From Pseudomonas reactans (lineage in GTDB: Bacteria > Pseudomonadota > Gammaproteobacteria > Pseudomonadales > Pseudomonadaceae): a stretch of DNA of 64,000 bases. A model generated the notes under the pieces. It was not told the origin of the DNA. It saw only the letters and a list, made by a program, of their open reading frames with translations, and did not search any database. Below, one piece after another: positions 44,342-53,800 of this stretch; within the stretch, counting starts at the first letter, position 1, and each line of letters begins with the position of its first letter. The translations under genes and the position numbers were made by a program. Location of the stretch: the NCBI RefSeq assembly GCF_013385825.1, contig NZ_JACAPG010000011.1, positions 382,015 to 446,014 on the forward strand, written 5' to 3'.

Positions 44342-45409
44342 TCAGCGTGCGCGGAGACGCTCGGCAGCACTGCGCAGCAGTTGCTCAGTACCATTCCAAC
44401 CCAGGCAACCATCGGTGACGGACACGCCGTACTTCATCGAAGCACTCAACGGCTGGCAGCCTTCGAACAGGTGGCTTTCGAGCATCATGCCGATCAGCGA
44501 GGTGTCGCCCTGCAACCGCTGTTCCAGCACCTCGTTGAACACCGCCGGTTGACGCAGCGGGTCCTTGCCGCTGTTGGCGTGGCTGCAATCGACCATGATG
44601 CGCGCCGCTACCTTGGACTTGGCCAGATCGTGTTTCACCTGCGCCACGCTTTGCGCGTCGTAGTTCGGCCCACGGTGCCCGCCGCGCAGTACCAGGTGCG
44701 TGTCGGGGTTGCCTGGGGTCTGGATGATCGCCGGGTGGCCCTGGCTGTCGACGCCGAAGTGACGGTGCGGGTGGGACGCCGAGCGCATCGCGTCACAGGC
44801 AATCGCGACGCCGCCGTCGGTGCCGTTCTTGAAACCGACGGGCATGCCCAGGCCGCTGGCCATTTCGCGGTGGATCTGCGATTCGGTGGTGCGCGCGCCA
44901 ATCGCGACCCAACTGAGCAGGTCATCGAAGTAGCCGGCGGCCATGGGTTGCAGCAGCTCGGTGGCGACCGGTAGGCCCAGGCGCAGCATTTCGCGCATCA
45001 GTTCGCGGGACAGGGTGAGGCCGGCGGCCATGTCATCGCTGCCGTCCAGGTGCGGGTCGTAGGCCAGGCCTTTCCAACCAACGGTGGTGCGCGGTTTTTC
45101 GACGTAGGCGCGGATCACCAACAGCATCTGGTCGCTGACTTCCAGCGCGAGTTTCTTCAGGTTGCGTGCGTATTCCATGGCCGACTCAGGGTCGTGAATC
45201 GAGCACGGGCCGACAATCACCAGTAAACGGGAATCTTCGCCATTAAGAATGGCGCGCACGGCTTGGCGATGGGCGTGGACTTGTTCGTTGAGGAACGGGC
45301 TGAGGGGCAGTTGGTGCTTGAGCTCAAGGGAGCTGGGCAGGCGCTGGGTCAGGGCTTCATTGGCACTGGACAGGTTGGCGACAGGCAGAGCGGCGGTGGC
45401 AGAGTTCAT
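44342..45409 (-). CDS. 3-deoxy-7-phosphoheptulonate (DAHP) synthase, class I
   Basis: A 355-residue enzyme that condenses phosphoenolpyruvate and erythrose-4-phosphate in the first step of the shikimate pathway. Motifs seen are VIVGPCSIHDPESAMEYARN, KPRTTVGWKGLAYDPHLDGS, a VGFKNGTDGG stretch, VLRGGHRGPNYD and MVDCSHANSGKDPLRQP, all diagnostic for the AroF/AroG/AroH class. ATG 45409 follows AGGAAG by about 8 bases; TTG 45415 is less likely. Which aromatic amino acid inhibits it cannot be read. The gene has an attenuator-like leader upstream (45458-45876) containing a peptide with seven aromatic residues in ten. Confidence 0.95.
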   Translation of the reverse strand: MNSATAALPVANLSSANEALTQRLPSSLELKHQLPLSPFLNEQVHAHRQAVRAILNGEDSRLLVIVGPCSIHDPESAMEYARNLKKLALEVSDQMLLVIRAYVEKPRTTVGWKGLAYDPHLDGSDDMAAGLTLSRELMREMLRLGLPVATELLQPMAAGYFDDLLSWVAIGARTTESQIHREMASGLGMPVGFKNGTDGGVAIACDAMRSASHPHRHFGVDSQGHPAIIQTPGNPDTHLVLRGGHRGPNYDAQSVAQVKHDLAKSKVAARIMVDCSHANSGKDPLRQPAVFNEVLEQRLQGDTSLIGMMLESHLFEGCQPLSASMKYGVSVTDGCLGWNGTEQLLRSAAERLRAR

Positions 45410-45457
45410 ATTCAAGGCTTCCTGGGCAAGCGGCGGGCTGTTCCCGCGCGCTCTGCC

Positions 45458-45610
45458 CTACTGGGGTGTTCGACAATTGGCCGTATTGGCTACGTGCGTT
45501 GGCTTGCCACCAAGAGGTGACCGATCGGAGGCGGCAGGCTGTCCCGAGCGGAGCTGGCTAAATCGCCATGCGGTGGAGGTGTCGTATCGGTAATAGGTGG
45601 CGTAGTTCAT
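45458..45610 (-). CDS. Second small ORF between the attenuator and DAHP synthase
   Basis: A 50-codon frame. It starts with ATG 45610 preceded by AAGGACAC and begins with a Tyr-rich run (MNYATYYRYDTSTAWRF: Tyr at 3, 6, 7 and 9, Trp 15, Phe 17). It ends at TAG 45458, 48 bases before the DAHP synthase start. It sits downstream of the terminator and so would be translated only in read-through transcripts. It may be a translational-coupling or second sensing peptide. The remainder (QLRSGQPAASDRSPLGGKPT onward) has no domain. Support comes from start, composition and position. Confidence 0.5.
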   Translation of the reverse strand: MNYATYYRYDTSTAWRFSQLRSGQPAASDRSPLGGKPTHVANTANCRTPQ

Positions 45611-45654
45611 GTCGTGTGTCCTTTAAGTGTTCTTCAAAAAATTAAGAGGCCGAA

Positions 45655-45692
45655 AAAACAAAACCCCCGGTCGGGGAGCCGACCGGGGGTTA
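45655..45692 (-). terminator. Intrinsic terminator (attenuator) in the leader
   Basis: Read on the minus strand: AACCCCCGGTCGG, a short GCTC-type loop, CCGACCGGGGGTT and then a T-rich tail TTGTTTTTT. The 12-13 bp GC stem with U-tract is a textbook Rho-independent terminator. It lies between the aromatic leader peptide gene and the DAHP synthase gene, so termination here would be relieved or set by ribosome position in the leader peptide. A competing pairing of the upstream GGGGT with the ACCCC of the stem is possible. Confidence 0.85.
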
Positions 45693-45741
45693 GATTTCTC
45701 TGGTAGGCGACCCCTTGAGTAGTGGGCGCCGATTTCAGGTA

Positions 45742-45876
45742 TCAGGCGCGCCAGTGGCTAAACCAATACCCAAAATAAAAGCTGACCAGTGCGCTCGAAC
45801 CGTTCACACGGGTAGCCGATACCGAGCGCGGGGCGCTGGCAGCAGGGCAGACCTGAGTGTGGGTGAGTTGCAACAT
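45742..45876 (-). CDS. Aromatic-codon leader peptide of DAHP synthase
   Basis: A 44-residue frame. ATG 45876 is preceded by TTGGAGAAACACC, a good ribosome site. Residues 33-42 read FYFGYWFSHW, that is seven Phe/Tyr/Trp in ten positions, immediately before the terminator region. This is the pattern of a ribosome-stalling leader peptide for attenuation: shortage of charged tRNA-Phe, -Tyr or -Trp would let transcription read through into DAHP synthase. Mixed aromatic codons suggest a response to overall aromatic supply. Confidence 0.85.
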   Translation of the reverse strand: MLQLTHTQVCPAASAPRSVSATRVNGSSALVSFYFGYWFSHWRA

Positions 45877-45900
45877 GGTGTTTCTCCAAATGATGGGCAG

Positions 45901-45930
45901 AGCTTACTCGACGCGTGCGAGTAGTTTCAA
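45901..45930 (-). promoter_or_regulatory. Predicted promoter of the DAHP synthase leader with internal palindrome
   Basis: On the minus strand, TTGAAA (45930-45925) and TAAGCT (45906-45901) are spaced by 18 bases, 25 bases before the leader-peptide ATG. Inside the spacer, ACTCG (45906-45910) and CGAGT (45918-45922) form an inverted repeat that could be an operator. Both elements are weak matches to consensus. Confidence 0.4.
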
Positions 45931-46018
45931 TCAGAAATTTCTATGCTCGTGGGATGCTTACGGCTATGGGGGACTGTCGATATGCTGTGCATACCCTAAT
46001 TGGAATGGACACGGACAC

Positions 46019-46450
46019 ATGGCGTTTCACTTACGCGCAGCCACGGAGCTGGACCTGCCGTTCGCACGAACCCTGACCTTTGAGGCCATGAGCCATTACT
46101 ACCTGCAATACGGGCTGATCTGGTCCAACGATGGCTTCGACGTTGCCTGGGCTGGCCGGGAAAACTGGCTGATCTGCAACGATGATGTCGTGATGGGCTT
46201 TATCAGCCTGAGCCGCGACAGCCGCGCGCTCTATATCCGTGAGCTGCATATGCTCAAGACATGCCGCAGACTTGGCGCGGGCAGCTGGGTGTTGGAGGAC
46301 ATGACGCACAAGGCGCAGGCCCTGGGCTTGTTGCGCTTGACCGTGTTCAAGACCAATCCGGCCAGGCGGCTCTATCAGCGCATGGGCTTTAGCATTGTCG
46401 GTGAGGAGGATTGCTTCTGGCGTATGGAGCGTGTCTGCCCCCTCAGCTAA
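46019..46450 (+). CDS. GNAT-family N-acetyltransferase
   Basis: A 143-residue acetyltransferase. The fold is recognised from MAFHLRAATELDLPFARTLT at the start, IRELHMLKTCRRLGAGSWVL around residues 74-93, where the acetyl-CoA loop is RRLGAG, and LTVFKTNPARRLYQRMGFSI near the end. The substrate is unknown. ATG 46019 is preferred; earlier in-frame starts would overlap the divergent leader promoter. It points away from the DAHP synthase leader. Confidence 0.8.
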   Translation: MAFHLRAATELDLPFARTLTFEAMSHYYLQYGLIWSNDGFDVAWAGRENWLICNDDVVMGFISLSRDSRALYIRELHMLKTCRRLGAGSWVLEDMTHKAQALGLLRLTVFKTNPARRLYQRMGFSIVGEEDCFWRMERVCPLS

Positions 46451-46485
46451 AGCATGCAGCCAATCCTAATAAGCGCATACTGGCT

Positions 46486-46725
46486 TCAGGAGACGACTTC
46501 CTGATCGTTGTTTTGGCCATCAGCCTCAGCAAGGATGATCCCTTCTTTCATGCCCAGAAGGACCGCTACCTTATGGGCCTCTCCACGCCGTCCCTTTTTG
46601 CGCCCAGCGAGCACTTGATAGGTGGTTGCCGGATCAACGCCATGTTCGCGGGCGAACGCTTGGACTGACTGTCCTTGGTGTTCCAGCCAGGCCTTGGCTT
46701 GTGCAGCAGTACGGATTCCGGGCAT
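46486..46725 (-). CDS. Cro-like phage-type DNA-binding protein
   Basis: A 79-residue protein opening MPGIRTAAQAKAWLEHQGQS with a helix-turn-helix (VQAFAREHGVDPATTYQVL) and a conserved basic GRKKGRRGEAHKVAVLLGMK segment. This type is common in phage and pyocin regions as the Cro counterpart of a CI-like repressor. It is divergent from the XRE regulator at 46808 across an 82-base intergenic region, the usual layout of a phage switch. No other phage gene is present. Confidence 0.8.
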   Translation of the reverse strand: MPGIRTAAQAKAWLEHQGQSVQAFAREHGVDPATTYQVLAGRKKGRRGEAHKVAVLLGMKEGIILAEADGQNNDQEVVS

Positions 46726-46807
46726 AGTTCAAAACCGTTCAAGTTCGTTTAACAAAGAGATGAGTGTGTCACCTCTTGGGGTGTGCCAATCAGGATCATA
46801 CATCCAA
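46726..46807. promoter_or_regulatory. Divergent control region of the Cro/CI-like pair
   Basis: The region holds repeated GTTCAA units: GTTCAAAACC at 46727-46736, GTTCAAG at 46738-46744 and GTTTAAC at 46747-46753. Such spaced half-sites suggest overlapping operators for the two divergent HTH proteins. No exact palindrome was found by eye. Confidence 0.35.
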
Positions 46808-47173
46808 ATGAGTGGAATCGGTTCGCGTTTGAGGCAGGAAAGAGAGCGACTTGGCCTGTCGCAAAAAGTGTTTGGTGAAATTGGCGGCGTTGAGGCCAAC
46901 GCCCAAGGTAAATATGAAAGTGGAGGGCGTGCGCCTAAAGCGGATTATTTGTCCCGTGTCGCTGAAAGAGGTGTGGATGTGTTGTACGTGTTGACCGGTA
47001 CGGCAACACCGATCCAATTGGAGAACCTGAGCCACATCGAAGAGAAAGTGTTGGGCGATTACCGCGCTATGTTCAAGGAAGACCAGGATGCGATCCGCCG
47101 CCTGACGTCGACCTTGGCCGAACATTCCAGTTCGCTGAATGGAAAAACCAAGCCGCAGCCCCAGGATTCCTGA
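46808..47173 (+). CDS. XRE-family transcriptional regulator (CI-like)
   Basis: A 121-residue regulator with an N-terminal HTH (IGSRLRQERERLGLSQKVFG, then GGVEANAQGKYESGGRAPKA) and a helical C-terminal segment (YRAMFKEDQDAIRRLTSTLA). It lacks the S24 peptidase domain of CI proper. ATG 46808 is the start consistent with the HTH position; the frame extends upstream into the divergent region and is not credible there. It faces the Cro-like gene. A CCGCCC/GGGCGG hairpin near 47200-47216 follows it, without a T-run. Confidence 0.8.
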   Translation: MSGIGSRLRQERERLGLSQKVFGEIGGVEANAQGKYESGGRAPKADYLSRVAERGVDVLYVLTGTATPIQLENLSHIEEKVLGDYRAMFKEDQDAIRRLTSTLAEHSSSLNGKTKPQPQDS

Positions 47174-47324
47174 CCCGCTGCCCAGCAAATAGAGCCGTCC
47201 GCCCCTCTGTGGGCGGCTGCTGTGGGTTCAAACACTATATATATGACGCTTGCAGCTAGGTCTGCGCCCTGGTTTTTTGCTAAGGTGTTCAGCAACCTAT
47301 AAGACCATATCGCGAGGTGTCTGC

Positions 47325-47966
47325 TTGATTAGGGTGCTAGTAGTCGATGACCATGATCTCGTTCGTACAGGCATTACACGAATGCTGGCTGACATCGATG
47401 GCCTGCAAGTAGTCGGCCAGGCCGAGTCCGGGGAAGAGTCCCTGATCAAGGCTCGAGAGTTGAAACCCGATGTGGTGTTGATGGACGTCAAGATGCCCGG
47501 TATCGGCGGTCTTGGCGCCACGACCAAATTATTGCGCAGCCATCCGGACATCAAGGTCGTGGTGGTGACAGTGTGTGAAGAAGACCCGTTCCCGACTCGC
47601 CTCTTGCAGGCGGGTGCAGCCGGTTACCTGACCAAAGGTGCAGGCCTGGCGGAGATGGTGCAAGCCATTCGCCTGGTCTTTGCCGGCCAGCGTTACATCA
47701 GCCCGCAGATTGCCCAGCAATTGGCGATCAAATCCTTCCAGCCTGTCAGCGATTCACCGTTCGATGCGCTGTCTGAGCGGGAAATCCAGATCGCCTTGAT
47801 GATCGTCGGTTGCCAGAAGGTGCAGACCATCTCCGACAAGTTGTGCCTGTCGCCCAAGACCGTCAACACCTACCGCTATCGCATTTTCGAGAAGCTCGCC
47901 ATCAGCAGTGATGTTGAATTGACCCTGCTCGCGGTGCGCCACGGCATGGTGGACGCCAGCGCCTGA
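47325..47966 (+). CDS. gacA: Response regulator GacA/UvrY
   Basis: A 213-residue NarL-type regulator with receiver residues D8, D9, the phospho-acceptor D54 ([10 protein letters not shown]) and a LuxR-type HTH ([20 protein letters not shown], then [20 protein letters not shown]). It is the partner of GacS and activates the Rsm small RNAs that control secondary metabolism. The TTG start is chosen since it gives the standard opening (M/L)[11 protein letters not shown] and 213 residues, as known for fluorescent pseudomonads. uvrC follows after one base, the classical gacA-uvrC operon. Confidence 0.97.
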   Translation: MIRVLVVDDHDLVRTGITRMLADIDGLQVVGQAESGEESLIKARELKPDVVLMDVKMPGIGGLGATTKLLRSHPDIKVVVVTVCEEDPFPTRLLQAGAAGYLTKGAGLAEMVQAIRLVFAGQRYISPQIAQQLAIKSFQPVSDSPFDALSEREIQIALMIVGCQKVQTISDKLCLSPKTVNTYRYRIFEKLAISSDVELTLLAVRHGMVDASA

Positions 47967-47967
47967 C

Positions 47968-49791
47968 ATGACCACACCGTTTGATCCCAGTGCCTTCCTC
48001 TCGACCTGCAGCGGCCGCCCCGGCGTGTACCGCATGTTCGACAGCGAGGCGCGCCTGCTTTACGTCGGCAAAGCCAAGAACCTGAAGAACCGCCTGGCGA
48101 GCTACTTTCGCAAGACCGGTCTCGCGCCGAAAACCGCTGCGCTGGTGGCGCGTATCGCCCAGGTCGAAACCACCATCACCGCCAATGAAACCGAAGCGCT
48201 GCTGCTTGAGCAGACGCTGATCAAGGAGTGGCGGCCGCCCTATAACATCCTGCTGCGCGACGATAAATCCTACCCCTACGTGTTTTTATCCGACGGCAAC
48301 TTCCCACGCCTGAGTATTCACCGGGGTGCGAAGAAGCAGAAGGGCAAGTATTTCGGGCCGTACCCTAGCGCTGGCGCGATCCGTGAAAGCCTTAGCCTGC
48401 TGCAAAAGACGTTTTTTGTGCGCCAGTGCGAAGACAGCTTCTACAAGAACCGCACCCGACCGTGCCTGCAATACCAAATCAAACGCTGCAAGGCGCCTTG
48501 CGTGGGCTTGGTTGAGCCGGCGGAGTACGCCGAGGATGTACGCCATTCGGTGATGTTCCTCGAAGGACGCAGCAATGCCTTGACCGATGAACTCTCCGGC
48601 GCCATGGAGCAGGCCGCCAGTACCCTGGACTTCGAGCGCGCCGCCGAACTGCGTGATCAGATTTCGCTGCTGCGCCGTGTTCAGGACCAACAAAGCATGG
48701 AGGGCGGCACCGGCGACGTCGATGTGATCGCAGCCTTCGTCAACCCGGGTGGTGCCTGTGTGCACTTGATCAGTGTGCGAGGCGGACGGGTGCTGGGCAG
48801 CAAAAATTTCTTCCCGCAGACGGGTATAGACGAGGAGGTAGCCGAAGTCATGGCCGCCTTCCTTGGCCAGTACTACGTCAGCAGCCCTGAGCGCGATCTG
48901 CCGTCGGAGCTGATCGTCAACGTGGTGCATGAGGACTTTCCCACGCTGATCGAGGCAATCCACGAACTGCGCGGCCGCGAGCTGGACATCAGCCACCGCG
49001 TACGTGGCACCCGTGCCCGTTGGCAGCAACTGGCCGTGACCAACGCCGAACAGGCCCTGGGTGCACGCCTCGCCAATCGACAGCATGTCGCCGCACGCTT
49101 CGACGCCCTGGCTGAAGTCCTCAACCTGGACGAGCCGCCGCAGCGCCTGGAGTGCTATGACATCAGCCATTCCAGCGGTGAGGCCACCGTGGCGTCCTGT
49201 GTGGTATTCGGACCGGAAGGGCCGATCAAATCCGATTACCGGCGCTACAACATCGAAGGTGTCACCGCCGGCGATGACTATGCTGCCATGCACCAGGCCC
49301 TGACGCGACGCTTCAGCAAGCTGAAGGACGGCGAGGGCAAGTTGCCAGACATCCTGCTGGTGGACGGCGGCAAGGGCCAGCTGTCCATGGCCCGCGACGT
49401 GCTCAACGAGCTGGCGGTGCCCGACCTGATCCTCCTCGGCGTAGCCAAGGGCGCCACGCGCAAGGCCGGTTTCGAAACGTTGTACTTGAATGACGCCGCC
49501 CATGAGTTCACTTTGAAGGGTGACTCACCTGCGCTGCACCTGATCCAACAGATCCGTGACGAAGCCCACCGTTTCGCCATTACCGGTCACCGCGCCCGTC
49601 GCGGCAAAACCCGGCGAACCTCAACCCTGGAAGGGGTGGCGGGGGTCGGGCCGACACGGCGACGCGACTTGCTTAAACATTTTGGTGGCTTGCAAGAGCT
49701 ATCCCGTGCCAGCATTGACGAAATAGCCAAAGCACCCGGTATCAGTAAAAAGCTCGCTGAGCTGATTTATGCGAATCTGCACAGCGAATAG
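47968..49791 (+). CDS. uvrC: Excinuclease ABC subunit C
   Basis: A 607-residue nucleotide-excision repair nuclease. The GIY-YIG domain is at about 12-95 ([20 protein letters not shown]), a UVR motif near 205-235 ([20 protein letters not shown]), the RNase H-like C-terminal nuclease includes [33 protein letters not shown] and LLVDGGKGQ, and a tandem helix-hairpin-helix ends the protein ([20 protein letters not shown]). Length and motifs agree with UvrC. It is expressed with gacA and followed 32 bases later by pgsA. Confidence 0.98.
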   Translation: MTTPFDPSAFLSTCSGRPGVYRMFDSEARLLYVGKAKNLKNRLASYFRKTGLAPKTAALVARIAQVETTITANETEALLLEQTLIKEWRPPYNILLRDDKSYPYVFLSDGNFPRLSIHRGAKKQKGKYFGPYPSAGAIRESLSLLQKTFFVRQCEDSFYKNRTRPCLQYQIKRCKAPCVGLVEPAEYAEDVRHSVMFLEGRSNALTDELSGAMEQAASTLDFERAAELRDQISLLRRVQDQQSMEGGTGDVDVIAAFVNPGGACVHLISVRGGRVLGSKNFFPQTGIDEEVAEVMAAFLGQYYVSSPERDLPSELIVNVVHEDFPTLIEAIHELRGRELDISHRVRGTRARWQQLAVTNAEQALGARLANRQHVAARFDALAEVLNLDEPPQRLECYDISHSSGEATVASCVVFGPEGPIKSDYRRYNIEGVTAGDDYAAMHQALTRRFSKLKDGEGKLPDILLVDGGKGQLSMARDVLNELAVPDLILLGVAKGATRKAGFETLYLNDAAHEFTLKGDSPALHLIQQIRDEAHRFAITGHRARRGKTRRTSTLEGVAGVGPTRRRDLLKHFGGLQELSRASIDEIAKAPGISKKLAELIYANLHSE

Positions 49792-49823
49792 AATGCCTTT
49801 CCACCTCGTAGCCAGTTGTGCCG

Positions 49824-50384
49824 ATGAATATCCCTAATCTGATCACCGTTCTACGCGTCCTGCTTATTCCGATTTTCATTCTGTTGTTCTATTTGCCGTA
49901 CGAATGGAGCTATGCGGCCTCCAGCTCGGTGTTCGCCTTCGCGGCCGCCACCGACTGGCTCGACGGCTACCTGGCCCGCCGCCTGGAACAGAGCACGCCG
50001 TTCGGCGCGTTCCTCGACCCGGTGGCCGACAAGCTGATGGTGGCTGTCGCCTTGGTCCTGCTGGTGCAGGAACACGGCAACCTGTGGCTGACCTTGCCAG
50101 CCGCAGTGATCATCGGTCGCGAGATCGTTGTCTCGGCCCTGCGCGAATGGATGGCCGAAATCGGCGCCCGTGCCCACGTCGCCGTGTCCAACATGGGCAA
50201 ATGGAAAACCGCTGCGCAAATGCTTGCATTGGTGATCCTGCTGGCCAACCCGTCGGACTTCTCGTTCTGGGTCCTGACTGGCTATGCCTTGCTGCTGATT
50301 GCGGCTGGCCTGACGCTGTGGTCCATGCTCCAGTACCTGCGCGCTGCCTGGCCGCATCTGCGCACTACCGTTGAAAAGAAATAA
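49824..50384 (+). CDS. pgsA: CDP-diacylglycerol-glycerol-3-phosphate 3-phosphatidyltransferase
   Basis: A 186-residue integral inner-membrane enzyme of phospholipid synthesis. The CDP-alcohol phosphatidyltransferase motif D-G-x2-A-R-x8-G-x3-D-x3-D is visible in [20 protein letters not shown] followed by VADK, around residues 52-76. Several hydrophobic helices surround it. ATG 49824 is preferred to GTG 49818. It forms the conserved gacA-uvrC-pgsA-tRNA-Gly order of pseudomonads. Confidence 0.97.
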   Translation: MNIPNLITVLRVLLIPIFILLFYLPYEWSYAASSSVFAFAAATDWLDGYLARRLEQSTPFGAFLDPVADKLMVAVALVLLVQEHGNLWLTLPAAVIIGREIVVSALREWMAEIGARAHVAVSNMGKWKTAAQMLALVILLANPSDFSFWVLTGYALLLIAAGLTLWSMLQYLRAAWPHLRTTVEKK

Positions 50385-50404
50385 AACTTTTTTGAATCAA
50401 AGGG

Positions 50405-50432
50405 TTGACCGGTTACGAGATTTCTATAGAAT
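50405..50432 (+). promoter_or_regulatory. Predicted sigma-70 promoter of tRNA-Gly
   Basis: TTGACC at 50405-50410 and TAGAAT at 50427-50432 are spaced by 16 bases and lie 12 bases before the tRNA. The region after pgsA contains no other feature. Confidence 0.6.
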
Positions 50433-50444
50433 GCGCATCACCAA

Positions 50445-50520
<76 letters not shown>

Positions 50521-50528
50521 TATTCAAC

Positions 50529-50564
50529 AAAAACGCCGATCAGAAATGATCGGCGTTTTTGTTT
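50529..50564 (+). terminator. Intrinsic terminator after tRNA-Gly
   Basis: AAAACGCCGATCA, loop GAAA, TGATCGGCGTTTTTGTTT: an 11-13 bp stem followed by a U-rich tail, directly after the tRNA. Confidence 0.9.
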
Positions 50565-50573
50565 GCGCGTGAT

Positions 50574-50771
50574 TTACCGAACCCCTCCTGAGCCACACGT
50601 TTTAACGACATAGGCGTCGTGGTTTTTAGATTTTTGCCCCCGTGTAGGAGGCACGTACGTTGTGGTGAGCAGGCTGCCTTGGGTGCGCAGGACTTCGTCG
50701 TTCGGATGATCGCGTTCGAAGTCGCAGATCACCCGATCGTTGAGGTTGAGTTGATGCAGGTGCGATGATTT
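50574..50771 (-). pseudogene. Start-less C-terminal gene fragment
   Basis: A minus-strand frame of 65 codons ending at TAA 50574 has strongly biased G/C third positions and a protein-like sequence (LNLNDRVICDFERDHPNDEV, then LRTQGSLLTTTYVPPTRG) but no start codon; a TGA precedes it in frame at 50772-50774. It lies between the tRNA-Gly terminator and the helicase gene. It looks like the 3' remnant of a gene whose front was lost, perhaps in a past integration or excision at the tRNA. I do not recognise the family. Confidence 0.4.
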
Positions 50772-50818
50772 TCAGGGTGGCAATTTGTGGTGCGAGCATC
50801 GACAGCCGCCGCACCCTG

Positions 50819-53800
50819 CTAGAAACCAGCGCCACCACCCTCTCGGCTTGCCTCGAACTGCGCGAGTCCGTCGCTGTTGAATAGGCCGGGAGCACCCGTA
50901 ACCCCAATGGGGTGGGCGGGCAGCAGGTCCATGACATCGCAGAACAGGCGGCGCTGCTTCCAATCCGCACGGTCGCCGATGACGTACAAGCGCCGCTTGG
51001 CGCGGGTCGCGGCGACATTGAGCAAATTGGGCTGTGAAACGGCCCAGTTGCGCGCGCCCGCATTTTCGCTGTTGCCGCCCAGCACTAGGATAACCACGGC
51101 GGCTTCCTTGCCTTGCATGGTGTGGATAGTGCCGTGTACCCGCTGGCCGAGCTGTCGGACCTTGAGTTGGTTACGCACGTCCTGGAAAGGGGTGATGACC
51201 GCGATATTGTCCGGCGGCACACCATCGGCTTCGAGCAGGGCCAGCAGGCGATCCAGCGCATGCCCTTCGTTATCGACCCAGTTGCCTGAAGACGGGCCGC
51301 TCGCGTGTATCCAACCCGTGGCCAGGCGGGCGGGCGTTTCCTTAGTGGCGGACGGCGCAACAGTACCGTAGACCATGGCGCCGTCGTAAGCGATGAGGTT
51401 GGCCAGGTCGAACATCGGCTTGTCGCAGCGGCGATGCACTACCAGCGGCAGGCCGACCCAGCATTTCTGGCCTTGGGGGCCAGCCATGCGCCCCCAGGGT
51501 GTGGCATGGTCAGCCAGGGTCTGGGCCGACTGGCGGTTGGGCAACCAATGGGCATCGACCTGGTAGCGGGTGCGCATGTGTTCGAGCACGGCGTCGGAGA
51601 CCGTCACGATAGGTTCCAGTTGCAGTGGGTCGCCAACCAGCACCGCGCGGCGTGCTCGCCACAGTGCGCCCACAGCGGCCTGCGGGGTCGCCTGGCCGGC
51701 TTCGTCCACCAGTAACCAGCCAATTTCGCCGCAGCCCAAGCTGCCAAAGGACCGTGCGAACGAGGCGAAGGTACTGCTGAGCACCGGCACACACATGAAC
51801 AACGAGGCCCAGGCCGAACGCACCACCGCCTGAGACACGCCGCGGTATCGGCTACCGGTCAACAGGCTGGTGATGAACGCCAGGTTGTAGCCCAGGCGCG
51901 AAGCTTCGATCTGAAAGAACGTGCGGTGCAGTTTGAGCGCTTCGATAAATACCTTTGCCCGCGCCTGGCGCCATCCTTCGACGATCCAGGGCTCCCGCAA
52001 CTCGATGTCGCTGCCCCTGCCGAGCTGACCTTGTTCAAGCCAGATCAGCAGATGGTCGGCTTGGCCGTCCTGGGCAATGCTGCGGGCTTTATCGATCTGC
52101 AACGTTGCGTGACGGATGGCATCATGAATAGCCTGTTCGTCAGTGACCAACTGGCGTTTGATTTGGTCCAGTTGGGCAGTCAGTCGCTGCAATTGGCGTT
52201 GAAGGCTGTCGAAGGCATCCTTCGCCAGGTCGTGAGAACCTACGCGTAAACGTTGCTGCGCGGTCCAGGTGCGATGTGCGCCCCAAAGGCTCAACAAGTT
52301 GGCGAGCAGGCCAGGTTTTTTCCCCTGGTGCGCTTCCAGAGCCTGGAGGGCACATTGCAGGTGCTCACGGGCGGGTGTGAGTTGCTGGCGGTCGAGCTTG
52401 GTTTGCTCGCTATCGAGGTCGTGTCGTTGGACCAATCGGGCCTGGCGTTCCTGCTCCTTCTGCTTGATCCGCGCCTTGGCATCGATCACTGCCTGAACAC
52501 GTGCGAGGACGTCGCTGACCTGATCGCGCAGGGCGTGCTCTGCGTCTTTGGCATCCTGGTACTGCTTGACGGCGGCACGCCAGAGGGTGGCCTTTTCGGC
52601 GGGCGAAAGCGGCTTCATCTGCTGCGCGTGCTCGTTGAGCCATTCGCGCATGCCCTTGGGGGCCGGTACCTCTTGTTTATCGGCGCAGTCTGGCGAGGGG
52701 TCACCGTTGCCATAGAAAAAGCGGTCGACGAACCGCGTACGATTGGACTTGCTACCCAAGGCGGCGGAGATCAGCGCCCATGCCGGCCTGCCGCTGGTCA
52801 ACTCGCCCAGCTCACTGAAATATTCGGCATCGGGCAGCCACGATGGATCGATCTTGTCGCGCTGGGGCAATTCGAGCGTGACGTTTTCCACCGCGCCATT
52901 GTTGGACGAAGCTACCACCATCTCAAAGCCGAGCAGCCGGGGGTTCAGCTGAAACGCCAAACGCTCGCGCCCGCCATCATTGGCCGACTCGCGGCCATTT
53001 TGCAGAAAAGCGTCTGAAGCCTTGTTCAGTGACGCGAGGACATCCGCCCGTTGTGTCACCACTGCCGCGATGAGGTCGCGCAACAAGGTGGTCTTGCCAG
53101 TGCCGGGAGGGCCATTGACGCCCATCAAGCCGGGGGTATTGCCAAGATTCAAAAGCAAGCTATTGACCGCCAACTGCTGCGAGTGCACCAGGCCCAAGTG
53201 ACGCTCGGCCGGCCAACAGCCGGAGGCGTAGCGAGAGGGGGCGAGGCGATCGATCAGCGCCAGGTCGGCATTCGATTTATCCAGGTGCAGCCGTTGGTTG
53301 GCGTCGTGGCGGCTCAGGTAATATGCCAGTGGTGCGCTGGTCTGGCCGCAGGCCAGGGCATCGGCGACGTCGGCCAGGTCGCCGAGCAGGAAGCTGTTGA
53401 GTGGATCGTCCTCTTGTTCAGGCTTGTCCGGATTAATCGGGGCTGAGCGGAAACGATGGGTGCGAGGCTTGTCGCCGAACAGCTCATCCACGCCAAGGGC
53501 TTTGCGCACGAGTGCAGTCATGCGCTCTAGATCGGCGGCCAGTACCACGCCGCCGAGCAGGCTCTTGGCCTGTTCGCGCAAGGCGTCCTGGGCGTCATCA
53601 AAACCGCGTGTCCAGTTATGACCATTGATCGCGCAACCGACAAACCACGCCTCACTCGACAATACCAGGCTGTCGACCACCATCATGCCCAGCTCGTTGA
53701 ACTTCAGGGCGAACAAGGCGGACATTCGCCGTTGCGGTTCCTTGTAGCCCTGGTCTGCTCCGAAGAGCCGCTCCAGTTCACGGGAGACGTCCAGGTTGTC

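Noticed and set aside
47190..47220. GC-rich hairpin after the XRE gene as a terminator
   Set aside because: The CCGCCC/GGGCGG stem is short and no T-run follows, so it was not listed as a terminator.
50626..51063. A 145-codon minus frame beside the helicase end
   Set aside because: It overlaps the helicase C-terminus in another frame and has low-complexity Ser/Arg/Pro. The separate frame ending at 50574 is the better candidate for a gene relic.
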